Shown: positions 24,101 to 35,300 of the stretch, in pieces
Layout of the letters: every line of letters starts with the position of its first letter
Position numbering within the stretch: the stretch's first letter is position 1
Translations under genes and position numbers: made by a program
Assembly: GCA_002633005.1 (NCBI GenBank)
Contig: NMRA01001089.1
Coordinates: 4,968-48,152, forward strand
Length of the DNA: 43,185 nt
Direction: 5' to 3'
Source of the DNA: Phoronis australis
Lineage: Eukaryota > Phoronida > Phoronidae
The notes under the pieces: model-generated
What the model saw: the letters and a program-made list of their open reading frames with translations, nothing else
Told to the model about the DNA's origin: nothing
Databases searched by the model: none

Positions 24101-24378
24101 ACAAAATATCAGCTGAAGAGGAGAAAAAGAGAAAACGTTTGCAAGCTGTGAGGGAAAAGATTCAGAAATCTCGCCCGATGAATGTCGGAGCGTTAATGTA
24201 CGAGAAACACAAAGCACAGGCGGTTCATCGTCTGGCAAGGTTAGGGAACTTGACCTCGGAAGAAGCAAACGACCTGTTCTTGACGCGCGATCACAAAGTG
24301 CTGAGTCAAAAATTTATTGAAAGGTACAACGAGGTAGCTTATGGGTCGGATAGCTCAGATGACGAAGTTGATGAATGA
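20892..24378 (+). CDS. Unrecognised 552-aa charged protein, two exons
   Basis: Exon 1 (20892-21163) starts at the first ATG after an in-frame TAA at 20880. It splices at AAG|GTATGA to the acceptor CAATCTTGCAG and exon 2 (22992-24378). The phases agree: 'AG' plus 'A' restores an Arg codon, and the joined frame runs into the long exon-2 frame without a stop. The protein has a basic patch near residues 81-91, an acidic run (DGADEDEGEEE) near 241-251, a Lys/Arg/Glu-rich helix around 465-484 (AEEEKKRKRLQAVREKI), and an acidic end (SDSSDDEVDE). It has no signal peptide, membrane helix or cysteine motif. I do not recognise the family. The composition suggests an intracellular, partly disordered scaffold or nuclear/cytoskeletal protein. 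The coding call is strong and the function unknown. Confidence 0.85.
22722..22863. mobile_element. ~140-bp MITE with 5-bp target duplication and a G-run
   Basis: The left end CATGGGCGGCGCACCAT and right end (reverse complement) CATGAGCGGCGCACCAT differ at one position of 17. TAGTT lies directly outside both ends (22717-22721 and 22864-22868), a likely 5-bp target-site duplication. The centre is a run of about 35 G interrupted by NNN, which the assembly did not resolve. It sits in the intron of the 552-aa gene. Confidence 0.65.
22992..24378 (+). CDS. 552-aa gene, exon 2
   Basis: This 1387-nt terminal exon carries most of the protein. The ATG at 23014 is internal in the spliced model (Met99), not the start. 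The frame ends with TGA at 24376-24378. Confidence 0.85.
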
Positions 24379-24892
24379 ATCGTTCAGAAGTTGGTGCAAG
24401 ATATCCTAAACGAAGGATGACTTGTTATATCGACATTTACGTCGTGAGAAAAGTATTAGCGAAGTTTTCTGGTTTAAAAGGGTATTGTGTTCCTTCCTGT
24501 TAAGAACTGTCTGACAGGTCGCTCCTGGAGCTCAGAAATCTACTAAACCACCACTTCAATGCAAATTATAGTTGGCGTTGTACTTTGTGTGCCCTGAAGA
24601 TGTCTCGTGGGATTATCCGAAACGTTATACGTGTATATGGTTGATATTTATACAACTTTAATATAAACGTGTTGCTAATTATTATTTTGTATTAATTTAC
24701 CTAAAAAAATGTTTGCGTGTTGGGGAAACTTACAGAAGCTCGGACAAGAAACACGAGTTTTTGAAAGAACAGTTCAAGTATGTTGATAAGATAAACATAT
24801 CACAGCTTATAGACCTAAAAGTATTGCTAAAATTCATTTCATACCAAAAGGATGAATTCGCTAACAACATGAAACAACAGGATATTTCCTGA

Positions 24893-24898
24893 AATAAA
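24893..24898 (+). terminator. Possible poly-A signal for the 552-aa gene
   Basis: The first clear AATAAA downstream of the stop (GAAATAAACA) lies about 515 bp after it. Confidence 0.35.
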
Positions 24899-25838
24899 CA
24901 ACATGTGTTGGAGATTTGCAAATGTTGCGTATCGCCAACGCACAAGTTCAAGAAATAGAGAATGTCACTATTTATCGATCGTCGCAAATTGTGGATAACA
25001 AGAATATCAAATAACTAATCTGATACGTCAACTTCACCACAACTGTTAAAATTTTATTGAGCTGGAAAAACGCCTTTCATGTTGTTTGTGTTGTCTGTAG
25101 TTTGTGCGCGTGCATCAATTCAGTAAACACCTAAACCAGTCTGTTTATGCGTTTTTCGAACATCAGGTGTTATTGGACCTCAAGTTCTCAAATGTTTGAC
25201 TTTAGTCGAATATTGACTTAAGTAAGGTCAAGACTTAAAACTCTTCTTCTTGTCCATGGTTATACTGTGGTCGGAATAGAGCTCATTTGCTTATAAATAA
25301 ATCACTTTATTTTGATTCAGTTGAAGTTGGATCAGTTGACCCACTGACCAAGCGCCCAAAATGTTTACGCCCAACACACAGTCTCAAACGAGATACCCGG
25401 GTAGAGCTCAACAGATGTCTGGCAGTGAGAAAAATCTAGCCAAAACCACGTGCTCTCGATGAAAATACACGGCAATATTTTGCGTACTATCGCGAAGTCT
25501 TGCTTTTTGGCGAGGTCCTGGCGTACACTCTTTCACAGTGCCAGGAAGGTGCAACTTTTCAGTATAGGTGGCGCTGTGTCAGAGGTTAATAGGTCCTGGC
25601 TTTACAGAACTCTACCGTGGTATCACAAATGGGACACTGCCGTACGCCACCCTTGGTTTAGGCTGACCGATCGTAAGAAACAATGATCATTATCTATATA
25701 CATATTTTGCATAACCTGTTCCTAACCGCAGTAACAGGCCTGCTCAATCGCTTCTCAAGTAAATACGTAGACAACAAAACAAGGTTTTCACAGAAAAATC
25801 ACTTGCGCTTTTTTCTACTTCAGATGATTCCCTAACCG
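24899..25838. other. Convergent 3' region between the 552-aa gene and the MAM/CUB gene
   Basis: The two genes point toward each other here. The stretch probably holds the 3' UTR of the minus-strand receptor. A 78-codon plus-strand frame at 25450-25686 has no recognisable motif and I do not call it. Confidence 0.4.
25306..25311 (-). terminator. Possible poly-A signal of the MAM/CUB receptor gene
   Basis: TTTATT on the plus strand reads AATAAA on the minus strand, about 530 bp after the receptor stop codon. Confidence 0.4.
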
Positions 25839-26329
25839 TTAAGGCACGTAGTTAGTAGCGCTCGAAGAGGTCACGTCATAAGACCCAGTCCCGTATAGTT
25901 GAGCATACGATGGTGGCGCAGATAATGGCGCCAAGTGGTCTCTCGGCAAGGTATAGATCGGTCCTGTCACGGGCCCAGGCACTGGCTGCCTGTTCTCGTC
26001 ATTGGTTGTGGCGTTTGTTTGTGCTGATGGTGTCGATTTGTTATTGTTTTCTGTCGGTTGCCGCGATTGGTTGTTTGCAGAGCGTTCGTTGTGCAACTGA
26101 TACCACGGTGTTTGTTGAGAATATGCTGGGTTATAATATCGACTGTTGTTATTGGGGTTGGTGGTCTGGGAAGCTGATTGGTACTGTTGACCTATAAAGC
26201 CGGCATTCTGTTGCCCATTGGCGCTTCTGGCTCCTGCGGGGTTCGTCCGGGCCCTCTTTTTATACCTTATACACGAGATCGTGATGATAAATATCATGAC
26301 GCCAATGCCAATTCCTCCTCCAACAAAAC
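25839..26329 (-). CDS. Receptor exon 15: membrane helix and cytoplasmic tail
   Basis: 491 nt to the TAA stop, acceptor TTCCTTCCAG. It encodes GFVGGGIGIGVMIFIITISC, then IRYKKRAR and a tail rich in Asn, Gln, Ser and Pro. APPSYAQLYGTG near the end gives a PPxY motif (WW-domain ligand) that overlaps a YxxL endocytic-type motif. Confidence 0.85.
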
Positions 26330-29300
26330 CTGGAAGGAAAACAATTACATTAGATGGTTGAATAGCTCACTTGGCATCGTGTTTACTTTTTACACAAAAT
26401 GACGTTTTTCAGTGCCGTCATGGAAAATTTTTTTTTTTCGTAGTAAAGTATTGTAGTCACTCATGTGCCTACTGAGACCAATCGAACAGTGGCGTGGCAA
26501 ATTTAAATTCCTTTTCTCAAGCCCGGCGGGCTACCTCAGAGGTCCTTCTTTTTGTCTTGCTGAACTGATTCGTGAAGACAAAATACGCCACAGCGGCTCC
26601 ATATTATACAGGTGTTGCATGGTAGTGCTGTGGAAACGAGTACGCTGAAAGAGACGAGCTCACCTCCGGTATTGAAATAGGAATTACTTCCGCGTGTAGG
26701 TGAAGGACCCATTTTCACTGTGACGGGTGCATTTGTGGCTCCACTGTAATCGGTTGTGTACCAGGAAAGTGAGAACCCTTTCTTTTTCACGGCAACGTCA
26801 CTCGTGAACACTATCTCTATCTGGTTACTGTAAGTGCTCACAGAGGACGCGGATTGATAGTAGTACTGTCCTGTCCACGTCTTCACCATTGTTGGTGTGG
26901 CAAATCTTGTGTCATAAATCTAGAGCACAAAAGGCAATCTTTTAAATTGAGGGTTTAGGAAACCATTATTCAAGTAATAGTATACGTGAATCAGTGGGGG
27001 ATTTGGGGCGGACATGCCCCCAATTCTCCCAGATTCCACTTGGCAGTTCGCGGGCTGACTTTGCGAATGTCTGACGGGCAATATCTTGGCTCTATACNCA
27101 CGACTTGTGCGACACTGGCGTGACTGCTGGTGCATTCTACAAAAAGCCCGACGCCCCGAAGTCGTGCACAGGCCCTGAATAGGCCTGCAATGATCACAGT
27201 TGTCAAATAATTGGCCGGCAGAGGGCAATTGTTACCATATTCCAAATTTTAGGAACTTAAATTCCTGTACTATATCGAACACGGTTGGGATTACATGTAT
27301 GTATTTTCACCGACATGTGCATGGTTTTGACTAAGTTCATAAAACTTGAAATTATGCCAAAAGCGCATTCTATACATTCACTTGCAGTTTCGCATACTGT
27401 GTAGCCGCAGCCTATGCAAATGCGGGACTAGCCGCTTACGTCATTCCCAGGAAAAGAATAAGATGAATCCCTGATCACGGGTGAGAAACAACATGACCGC
27501 CGGTCCTCTTAAACCGGACCGACTCGCCCAAAACAGAACCTCCGGGTCATGTTTTTAGGTGCGTCAGTCCCATTTTCTGGTGCGACGGTCCCATTTGATC
27601 CCCGGAGGTCCTGTTTTGGGTGAGTCAGTCCGATTTAGAGGGCCGGCGGTCATGTTGTTTCTCATCCGTGCAGATGTCTATACATAAAGCATTAACGAAC
27701 AAACGCACTTTTGACATGTTGTGTTCACCATCATCTAGCACTGAAGAGACAAATCTACCACCTCAGAGCAGAAAAATCAATCATTTTATCGATGGTGTTG
27801 ATTTAGCTGGTCTAGGTTTAATCTGTCTTGGTGTTTCAAAATTATAATTGTATTATTCAGTGAGGCTTACATATTGTTTCCTAATGCAAAAATTTGATAG
27901 TGCGATTTCGGTAAGGAATCCTTGCGCGTTGAACAAATGTGTTGCGTTAGATCACAGTCGTTCGTACCTTCAATTTATCACAGCAACTCTCCACATCCAG
28001 GTCCGACAGTACGAGTGTCAAGTAACGATTTGTGCTCACTGATATATACCACTTGATGTTTGCGTTGTTGGGATATTTAACCGTGGGATAACCTGGACTT
28101 GAAATGCTCCCAGTCTCGGAAGTGAAATAGTTTGCACCTGAAAGGAAACCACCAACATTCTAAATCCATGAGGCGCGCAAAGGGCCATTCTAGCTGTTTT
28201 GAACTGCTGATTCCAACTATGGTGGACAGTGACAGTAGTTGCCTTCCGTCAAAAAAACCAACTTCTGATTTAGACCACTTACCGTCAGAAATGGTCTCGG
28301 ATTCTTCCTTAATCATGTTAGATGCGAATTCTGTGTTTAAAAAATGGAAATTCGCTTAGTTGACTTTGCCAGTCTGGTGATTTTGGCTTCACATGCGGAC
28401 TTAAGCAACAAAGAACTGCCGCCATAAATATATTAGCATAAAATCGGATGCCAGATTTTCACCTGAGTTCTTTCACCCTCCATCTGAATCCGCTAATTAA
28501 AATGCTCACTACAACCAGTGATCGTAACGCGACACGTTTTGTGCATGTGGCTGACCCGCTGCGTAATTCTGTCCATTCTGTGAAAAATCATAGTATGCTC
28601 GTAATAGAACTAGCGTTGTTGAACTTCAAAAATCTCACACTCTCTCCACACAGGACAACATTGGCTCACGTCGTAACAGCGATTTAAAGTTACATCCTCG
28701 TTAGTAATTTTTTTCATTTTCCTTACTTGATGAGCCGCTCACTGTCGTCACAGCGTGAGTCAGCGAACCGCATTGCCCTATGACCACATTGTCGATGGCG
28801 TAGTCTCCTCTGTAGCCTGAACCCACCGTACCCTTGAAGGCAACCTAAAAAATAATGATCATCAAACCTGCTCTTTCTATCAAAAAACATTTGATTTTGG
28901 CCTTGCCCTTATAAATCAATCTCTTCTTGTTCGTTACTAAGATTTGAAATAATTTTTTGAGCTTAAAAAGACTGGATGACATCTTGTTATTGCTGTAAAA
29001 CTGTCTCATGAACTTTGGTTGTCACGGCGGTTTAGTTCTTAGCCGCTGAAGCTGTGTGGTTACCATTCAAAGGTCGTGCCAAACTTTATTCAAAGCAAAG
29101 TGCTAGAAGACGATGATGTTGTCCGGAAGTGCAAATACGCTTGTGAAATCAGTTGGCGCTTTTAATACCAATTCTTGGTTTGTAGCGGCTGGAAATTCTT
29201 TTCTTTTCATTCCAGGGGAAAAGTTGGATGCTGACCAAATGAGCCAAAAGTATTCCTATGTTATGTTTTTCCAACAAAAAATCATTTCTGTTTTTAAAAT

Positions 29301-32300
29301 AAGAATTTTTTTTTCTGCGGGTGCACAAACACATGCGTCATTTGTGTCAAACTTGTCAAAAACACAAATACATTAATAGCTTTAATTTTTGTTCTTCATG
29401 TTTTGATTGGTATGTCTCATACCTTACTTATTTTAAACTGGTGGAGACAAAGTGATCAAAAACTTCTCACGCTGTCGATAGTCGCGCATGTGTATGTTCA
29501 CTGGTATCTCACGCTGTCGATAGTCGCGCATGTGTATGTTTACTGGTATCTCCATTTCGTTTTCTTTTTACTAACGTTCCACGATTCTTGGGATGCGTCC
29601 TGTAACGCAGGACACTTGCGAGACTCTTCCCAAGCACTCTTGACTTATGGAACAGAAATAGCGCGTGTTTAATCGCATGTTTCTCCTATAATTTAGTACC
29701 CCTACTAGTCGAACAATTTTTTGTGTCGGCCATTCGGCTAGTTTACTCGAATAAGGTCAAGAAAACACTCCGAGCGCTTTTCAGTATCGTGGTTTCTCGT
29801 GCACTTGCGTGATCTCGCCAGTCTCGCAACGGAACGCACCCAGGTCAAGAACAGCAACACAAGCAGTAAAGAGTGTGACATGAAATATCAACTACATGCA
29901 TCGTTGTACAATATTTTTCCAAAGTACTTACTTGGACAGTGTTTTGATGTGAGATGGTCAAACGTTCGTAACGCCAAGCCTTCGACGATGTACGTGACGC
30001 TGTCCATGCCGTGGTCGATAGCGCCCACGTGCCGCTCTCTTTATACTGAACTGTTAGATATCCCAGTTGTGAGCCGTAGCCATTGTAATAAAACTCGACT
30101 TCGATACATCCTGATGACGACTGTAGGGGCTGTGTCTCCAGTATGGCGATTTCATTGATTGTTTGCTAAAAGAAATGAAACAGTTGCATTTGTTTTAAAG
30201 TATGCCGACAGAATTAAGTACGGATAAAAAGGGTAAAGTTGAACAGAATTACGTAAGTTCATCTCAAATCCAGGCAACAGCTGTTTGGCGCTTTTTTCGT
30301 AAAATATTCCGATTTTCTTACTACGTGAATGTGCTCGCATTTCGTGTTTGTTTTCTGCGAGATAATGATCCCCCACTTCTCCGACTGTTGAACCTCATGA
30401 CCTTTAGTTACCGCCTTATTCGATTCGCAACCTCACTTTGCCTTGCACCTGATTTTGTAGTTCAGGCGTACATGTAATGTCGAGAAGTTACACAGTACTT
30501 CGTTGTTTGGAAAGTCACGTGAGTTGATACTCGGGCAGTGAAATTACAAATGTGTTGCCGTTACGGTTTGTACGTATAGCCAAATATCTACAAAACTACA
30601 GACTCATTTTCACAAAAGACCTCGCTCTAGTCGGTTGGCAGTGTTGGCTTACGTAGTAAATGAAGCAGACTTGATATATTTGGCTAATTGCTTAGGGAAA
30701 TACTGAAACAGCAGTTTTAACGTATCTAATCTTCTGAAATCTGCAAAGTTCGGGACTTGAAGTGAAACACTTAGACCTCCGTGAGTTATAAAGAGAATAA
30801 CCAAGCACAAAATGCAGCTAATCTGTACATAAAGTTTGGTATCTGAAAATTTCTTATGAATTCAATCACCAATTTCTGAGTTACTCTATGTCATTTCTAT
30901 GACCAATTATGAGCCAGCATAGAAAGGAGTCGTCTAATTTCTGCTATCGTGGCACTAGATTATAGAGGATCACTTCAGTGAAAGTAAGCTCTGTGAATCG
31001 GATTTGTACGTGTTTGTGAATATGTTGAGAATGAGAAAAGTGCACTAGTTCGGCTGTAGAAACAGTTTTTTCTTCAACGCCGTGGCCCCTAGCTGTTAGT
31101 CAGCATTGTTTCACTGAGCAATCTGCTCCGATCTCACGTAGCCCCCAAACAACCAAGAATTACAAAAAAATCTTTGGATGTCAGCACTTTTGCAGCAATT
31201 TTTTAAACCTTTCAGAATCTGTTGGCTTATATTTAGTATTTGCTAGGAAGCTGAAAACGGTCAATTTTGCGAGGGGTTGTCACCATTTACAGTGTCTTGT
31301 TTTCTTTTTGTTGGAAGCGAAGTGGCAAAAATATGAGGCAAAGCAAAGCGTGGTCGTGTGCAGCGATTTTGGTGTAATGGCTGATAGGAAGGTTTAGTGA
31401 ATCAATGCGCTGAGTGGTCTGCCGTCTGATCGCGGAATGGGTACGCAAGGAAAAATCATTTATGAACGCTTACTTCGTAACAGCACGTATGTAGCACGTT
31501 CAAGAAATATGGTTCCAGGCATTTTAACGTACCCATTACGAAAGTTGTTTCGGTGAAAAAAATGATGTTCACAAGTACTTGCGATAAGCAACTTGCGCAA
31601 TCCTCAATGCTAACTTGATGCCATAAAATGTTGAAGTTGGTTAATTAATGAATTTCAAACTGCTGTATTTTCGCGAATATTCTAAAATACTCGGAAAATT
31701 TGTCACGTGATCGGAATATTCCAATGGCAGTTTTCACACATTGGGCATACTAAGCCAAAAAGTTCTCACACATCGACTGTCCGATGGTGCGTATCCATTT
31801 CTGCCAAAGACGCTTATTCAGCTGTGTTTTATTTTTAGCGAATCTGCGTCGTGACAACACCGTTTAAATAAAGTCACATTGAAAAGTCTGAAACTATTTA
31901 TTTTCGGGTTATTTATGACACAGTTTCACTTCAGCGACATTATACCCGTGCTTTCTGCCGTTATCAAATTGGTCTCAAATTGAACCCGAGTTCAAATAGG
32001 TGTGATCACGTGACGTGGAAAGAGCTGTCAGCCCGTCATTGCTTATAGTATGCACATAAAATTCCTGGTCACGATGTGATCTGAAATTGTATTACCTCGG
32101 GTACGTTCCAAGCAAACTGACGACAATGTCTTGAATTTCAGGCAATTTTAAGATAAAACTTGAATTTGTTTCGATCAAGAGACCTTAGTTTGACTTAATT
32201 TGTTTACTTATATATGGCCTTAGTTTTGACCATCTTACCGGATCAAGTTTTACAGTTTGGAAGTTGAGACAAAATGCGTCTTGGAATGGGTCCCTGGTAT

Positions 32301-35300
32301 TAAGAAGCAACAGTCTGTCTGTTTTTCCTGAGCCCAGAGATCACATGTAAACGCGTTAGCAATAAAACAATAGCAATTTTATGCATGTAAATAACCTCAG
32401 TCAAAAATTGTTTCTGATTAAAAGCAGAGTTTTAACTTCAACATAGTCTTGATAGATTGTACTCACTGGACTTGCAAAGAGTAAGTAACCTGCAAGTAGC
32501 TCAATAAATTTGCTTACCGGACTAGATGTTTCTATGTATGCGTAGTAGCCAGTGCACGTGACGTCGCAGTTCGGCCCAGTGTCGTAGGAAGGTGTAGACT
32601 GCCTGTGTAAAGACCAGTCGAAGTCGCTCTCTGACGAGTGCACCAACTGGCAAAATGATCTTGAATTGAAATCGCACGAGACTGTTTGAACTGTGAAGGA
32701 AAGAATATGGTAAAACCCATGAAACTGTGATTGGCCGAAGTAAATAAGTTAAAAGCATAACAAAAGCTTCTTTGATCTAAAATTGGTTTTATCAACAGTT
32801 TTGCTAGTCAGTGACACCGTCTCACCTAGCAGTAGAGACGGTGGCCATACCATAGGCCCTCCACACGCTGGACGCTGGAAGCTTTTCGGTGAATTATGCC
32901 TCATACTGATTAACGTCAAAGCGACGTTGCTCGTTGCTGTAAGTATGTCTGTGCATGAAGGAACATGACCGTTAGGAGACCGTCGGTGTCTTTACTTCCT
33001 TTCAACTCGAACGAATACCCCCACAGGCCTTCGTTTAGTTGCCCAAATCGGCAACTGGCCATTTTTACACTGCTCGCGCCCGAGGACATGACTGCAGTAG
33101 CCATTTCGCCACTCGTAGGAACCTAGCTCTATAGTCCCTACCTGGGCTTATGCTGATTGCGGAGGAGGAGGATTGTAGGTAGGGTACCGTGCCGCACTCG
33201 CCGACCATGAAGTCATCTATAGCATAATCACTGTATGGGTGATTACCAATAACTGATCTTATGATGAGCTGAAATAGTTACAAGGTATCGTAATCACTCT
33301 GTAATGAGCTCTAAAATTTGCTCAACACAAATACACTATTACGGAAAACAGATCCAAAAGCATAATTAATTTAAATAATCAGGGCGGTATAAGTATGCCT
33401 GACGATGAGACATTATGGACTCTCAAAAGCAGTCTTCATTTCGTGCGTTGTCTTTATCATGTTTGTTGGCAATTTTGTACGTATACTACTAGTGTATTTG
33501 TACATACGGGCCGCACGAGTTCGTAGGTTTATTAAGGTTATATAGCAATGTCTCAATATGGCTACGTCAGGGCATCATTTCTCGGTTGATCATATCCACA
33601 GGGAATTTTCAGTTGATGCACTGATTTACGCACTGTTCTCCACAATAATACTCTGTTCTCCGCAACATTACTCTGTTAGGAATAGTTTTAAAATGTTCCG
33701 CTTTTACGTGGAGTGTTACGAAAATAGGACTTTTATGACTTTCATGAAAAAAAAAACACAAAAGCTGCATGAAACAAAACCAAAACGATAATTTAGAAAA
33801 TTAAACGGCGTTTTTGAAATTTCATCATAAACATTGATTTCAAACAAATTTGGCCATGTTATTGATACCGTTGTTTTGCTTTCAATTTACCTTTCTTTTT
33901 CCCAAATCTACTAAAAAAGACAAAGTTGTCACGTGACTCCATTGACGTCATATTGGTAAACAAATCTAAATCAAATTCTAAAATCTTTCTACGTTAAAAA
34001 TGTATACTTGTACGATGTTACCTACTAGGTTAAAAACACATCTGAACGTGTGCTATTAACTTCGTCTGTGGACTACGTGTGACAGTTTTTAATTGTTCGC
34101 AAGAATTCTCAGCTTTCAATCTTTCCAAGAATATTCCTTGATATTCATAACTAGAAAAACTTGAATTTTTCACAATTCAAGTTACTTTAGCTAGATTAAG
34201 TTCGATCCTAAGCCTGGGGCGTCTGTTGCACGAGCTGATCTACTAGCGCAGACTCGTAATTTAGTATTAAATCACATAGTACATTTTGGGACAGAAATAG
34301 TTGGCTTGTGGTGAGACGAATGCACACATCACCAAAATACTCATTCGTGGCATTATCAAACCGGCCACAGATCCACAACATTTCACATCATTAACGGTAT
34401 TTGATGTCGCGTTTGATAGAATATTCTACGCACCACGAACTGAGCAGTGACGTTAAAATCTTGCCGCACTGCAATCCATTGTTCTTTAGATATCTTATTC
34501 GTGGTCCACATGGGTGTAATTGTTCCCGTTCTTTCATGCAGAGTTACTTCTAGCGACCCAATCCACTGTCCGTAACCATAGTAAATCATGGTAAAGGTCA
34601 TACATCCGGTGTTGCTATGCAACAGTGGGGTCATGAGCTCTGCAAAGTCGTTGCTGGTCGTATACGTAGCATCTGAAAATAGGAGTTAGTCTGCAGTGTA
34701 TTGAGCGGTTATCTACTCCTGAGAAATTATTTATTTGAAACGCATTAATCTGTTCGTTTGCGACAGTGTTTCTTATTATTGTAACGTTTGAAAGCTTATA
34801 AACAAATGGGAAAAATGATAAGTAATTTGTCACTTAAGAGATAGAACATTTTGAGAACCACTTTATTCAGTGGAGGAAACTGGTTCTCAAAATGCGGGAC
34901 TACATAAGTGACTATCACCCTCGACCGCTTGATTGTATCGAGCAGTTTCTGTTTTGCACAGTTTTAACTGTTCATAATCTGCTTGATGTAGATGACACTG
35001 AAGACAAACCAGCTAATGCGTAGCATCCGAAGCCACTATAGGGAGAAGACGGTCCAGTTCCTGGGGTACCGGACGATCCGTCTTCTGACTTCCAGTCAAA
35101 GTTGTCCTGTCTTAAGTTGGTTAGACTGCACAAGTTGCAGGACACAGTACCGAAGTCACATGACAAAACATCTGAAAATGATGGAGATTAAATTGATTGA
35201 CGTTGGCCCCAGTGATGACATTTCTCTGCACCGTACAACATGTTTTTCTAATAGGAAGAATGATTTTGCGTGACGATTGCTATTAATTGTATTTCGATAC

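Noticed and set aside
32916-33104. Minus-strand frame between receptor exons 9 and 10 (CRFGQLNEGLWGYSFEL)
   Set aside because: It looked like a possible extra domain exon, but exons 9 and 10 join in frame without it, and it has no matching acceptor/donor phases or MAM features.
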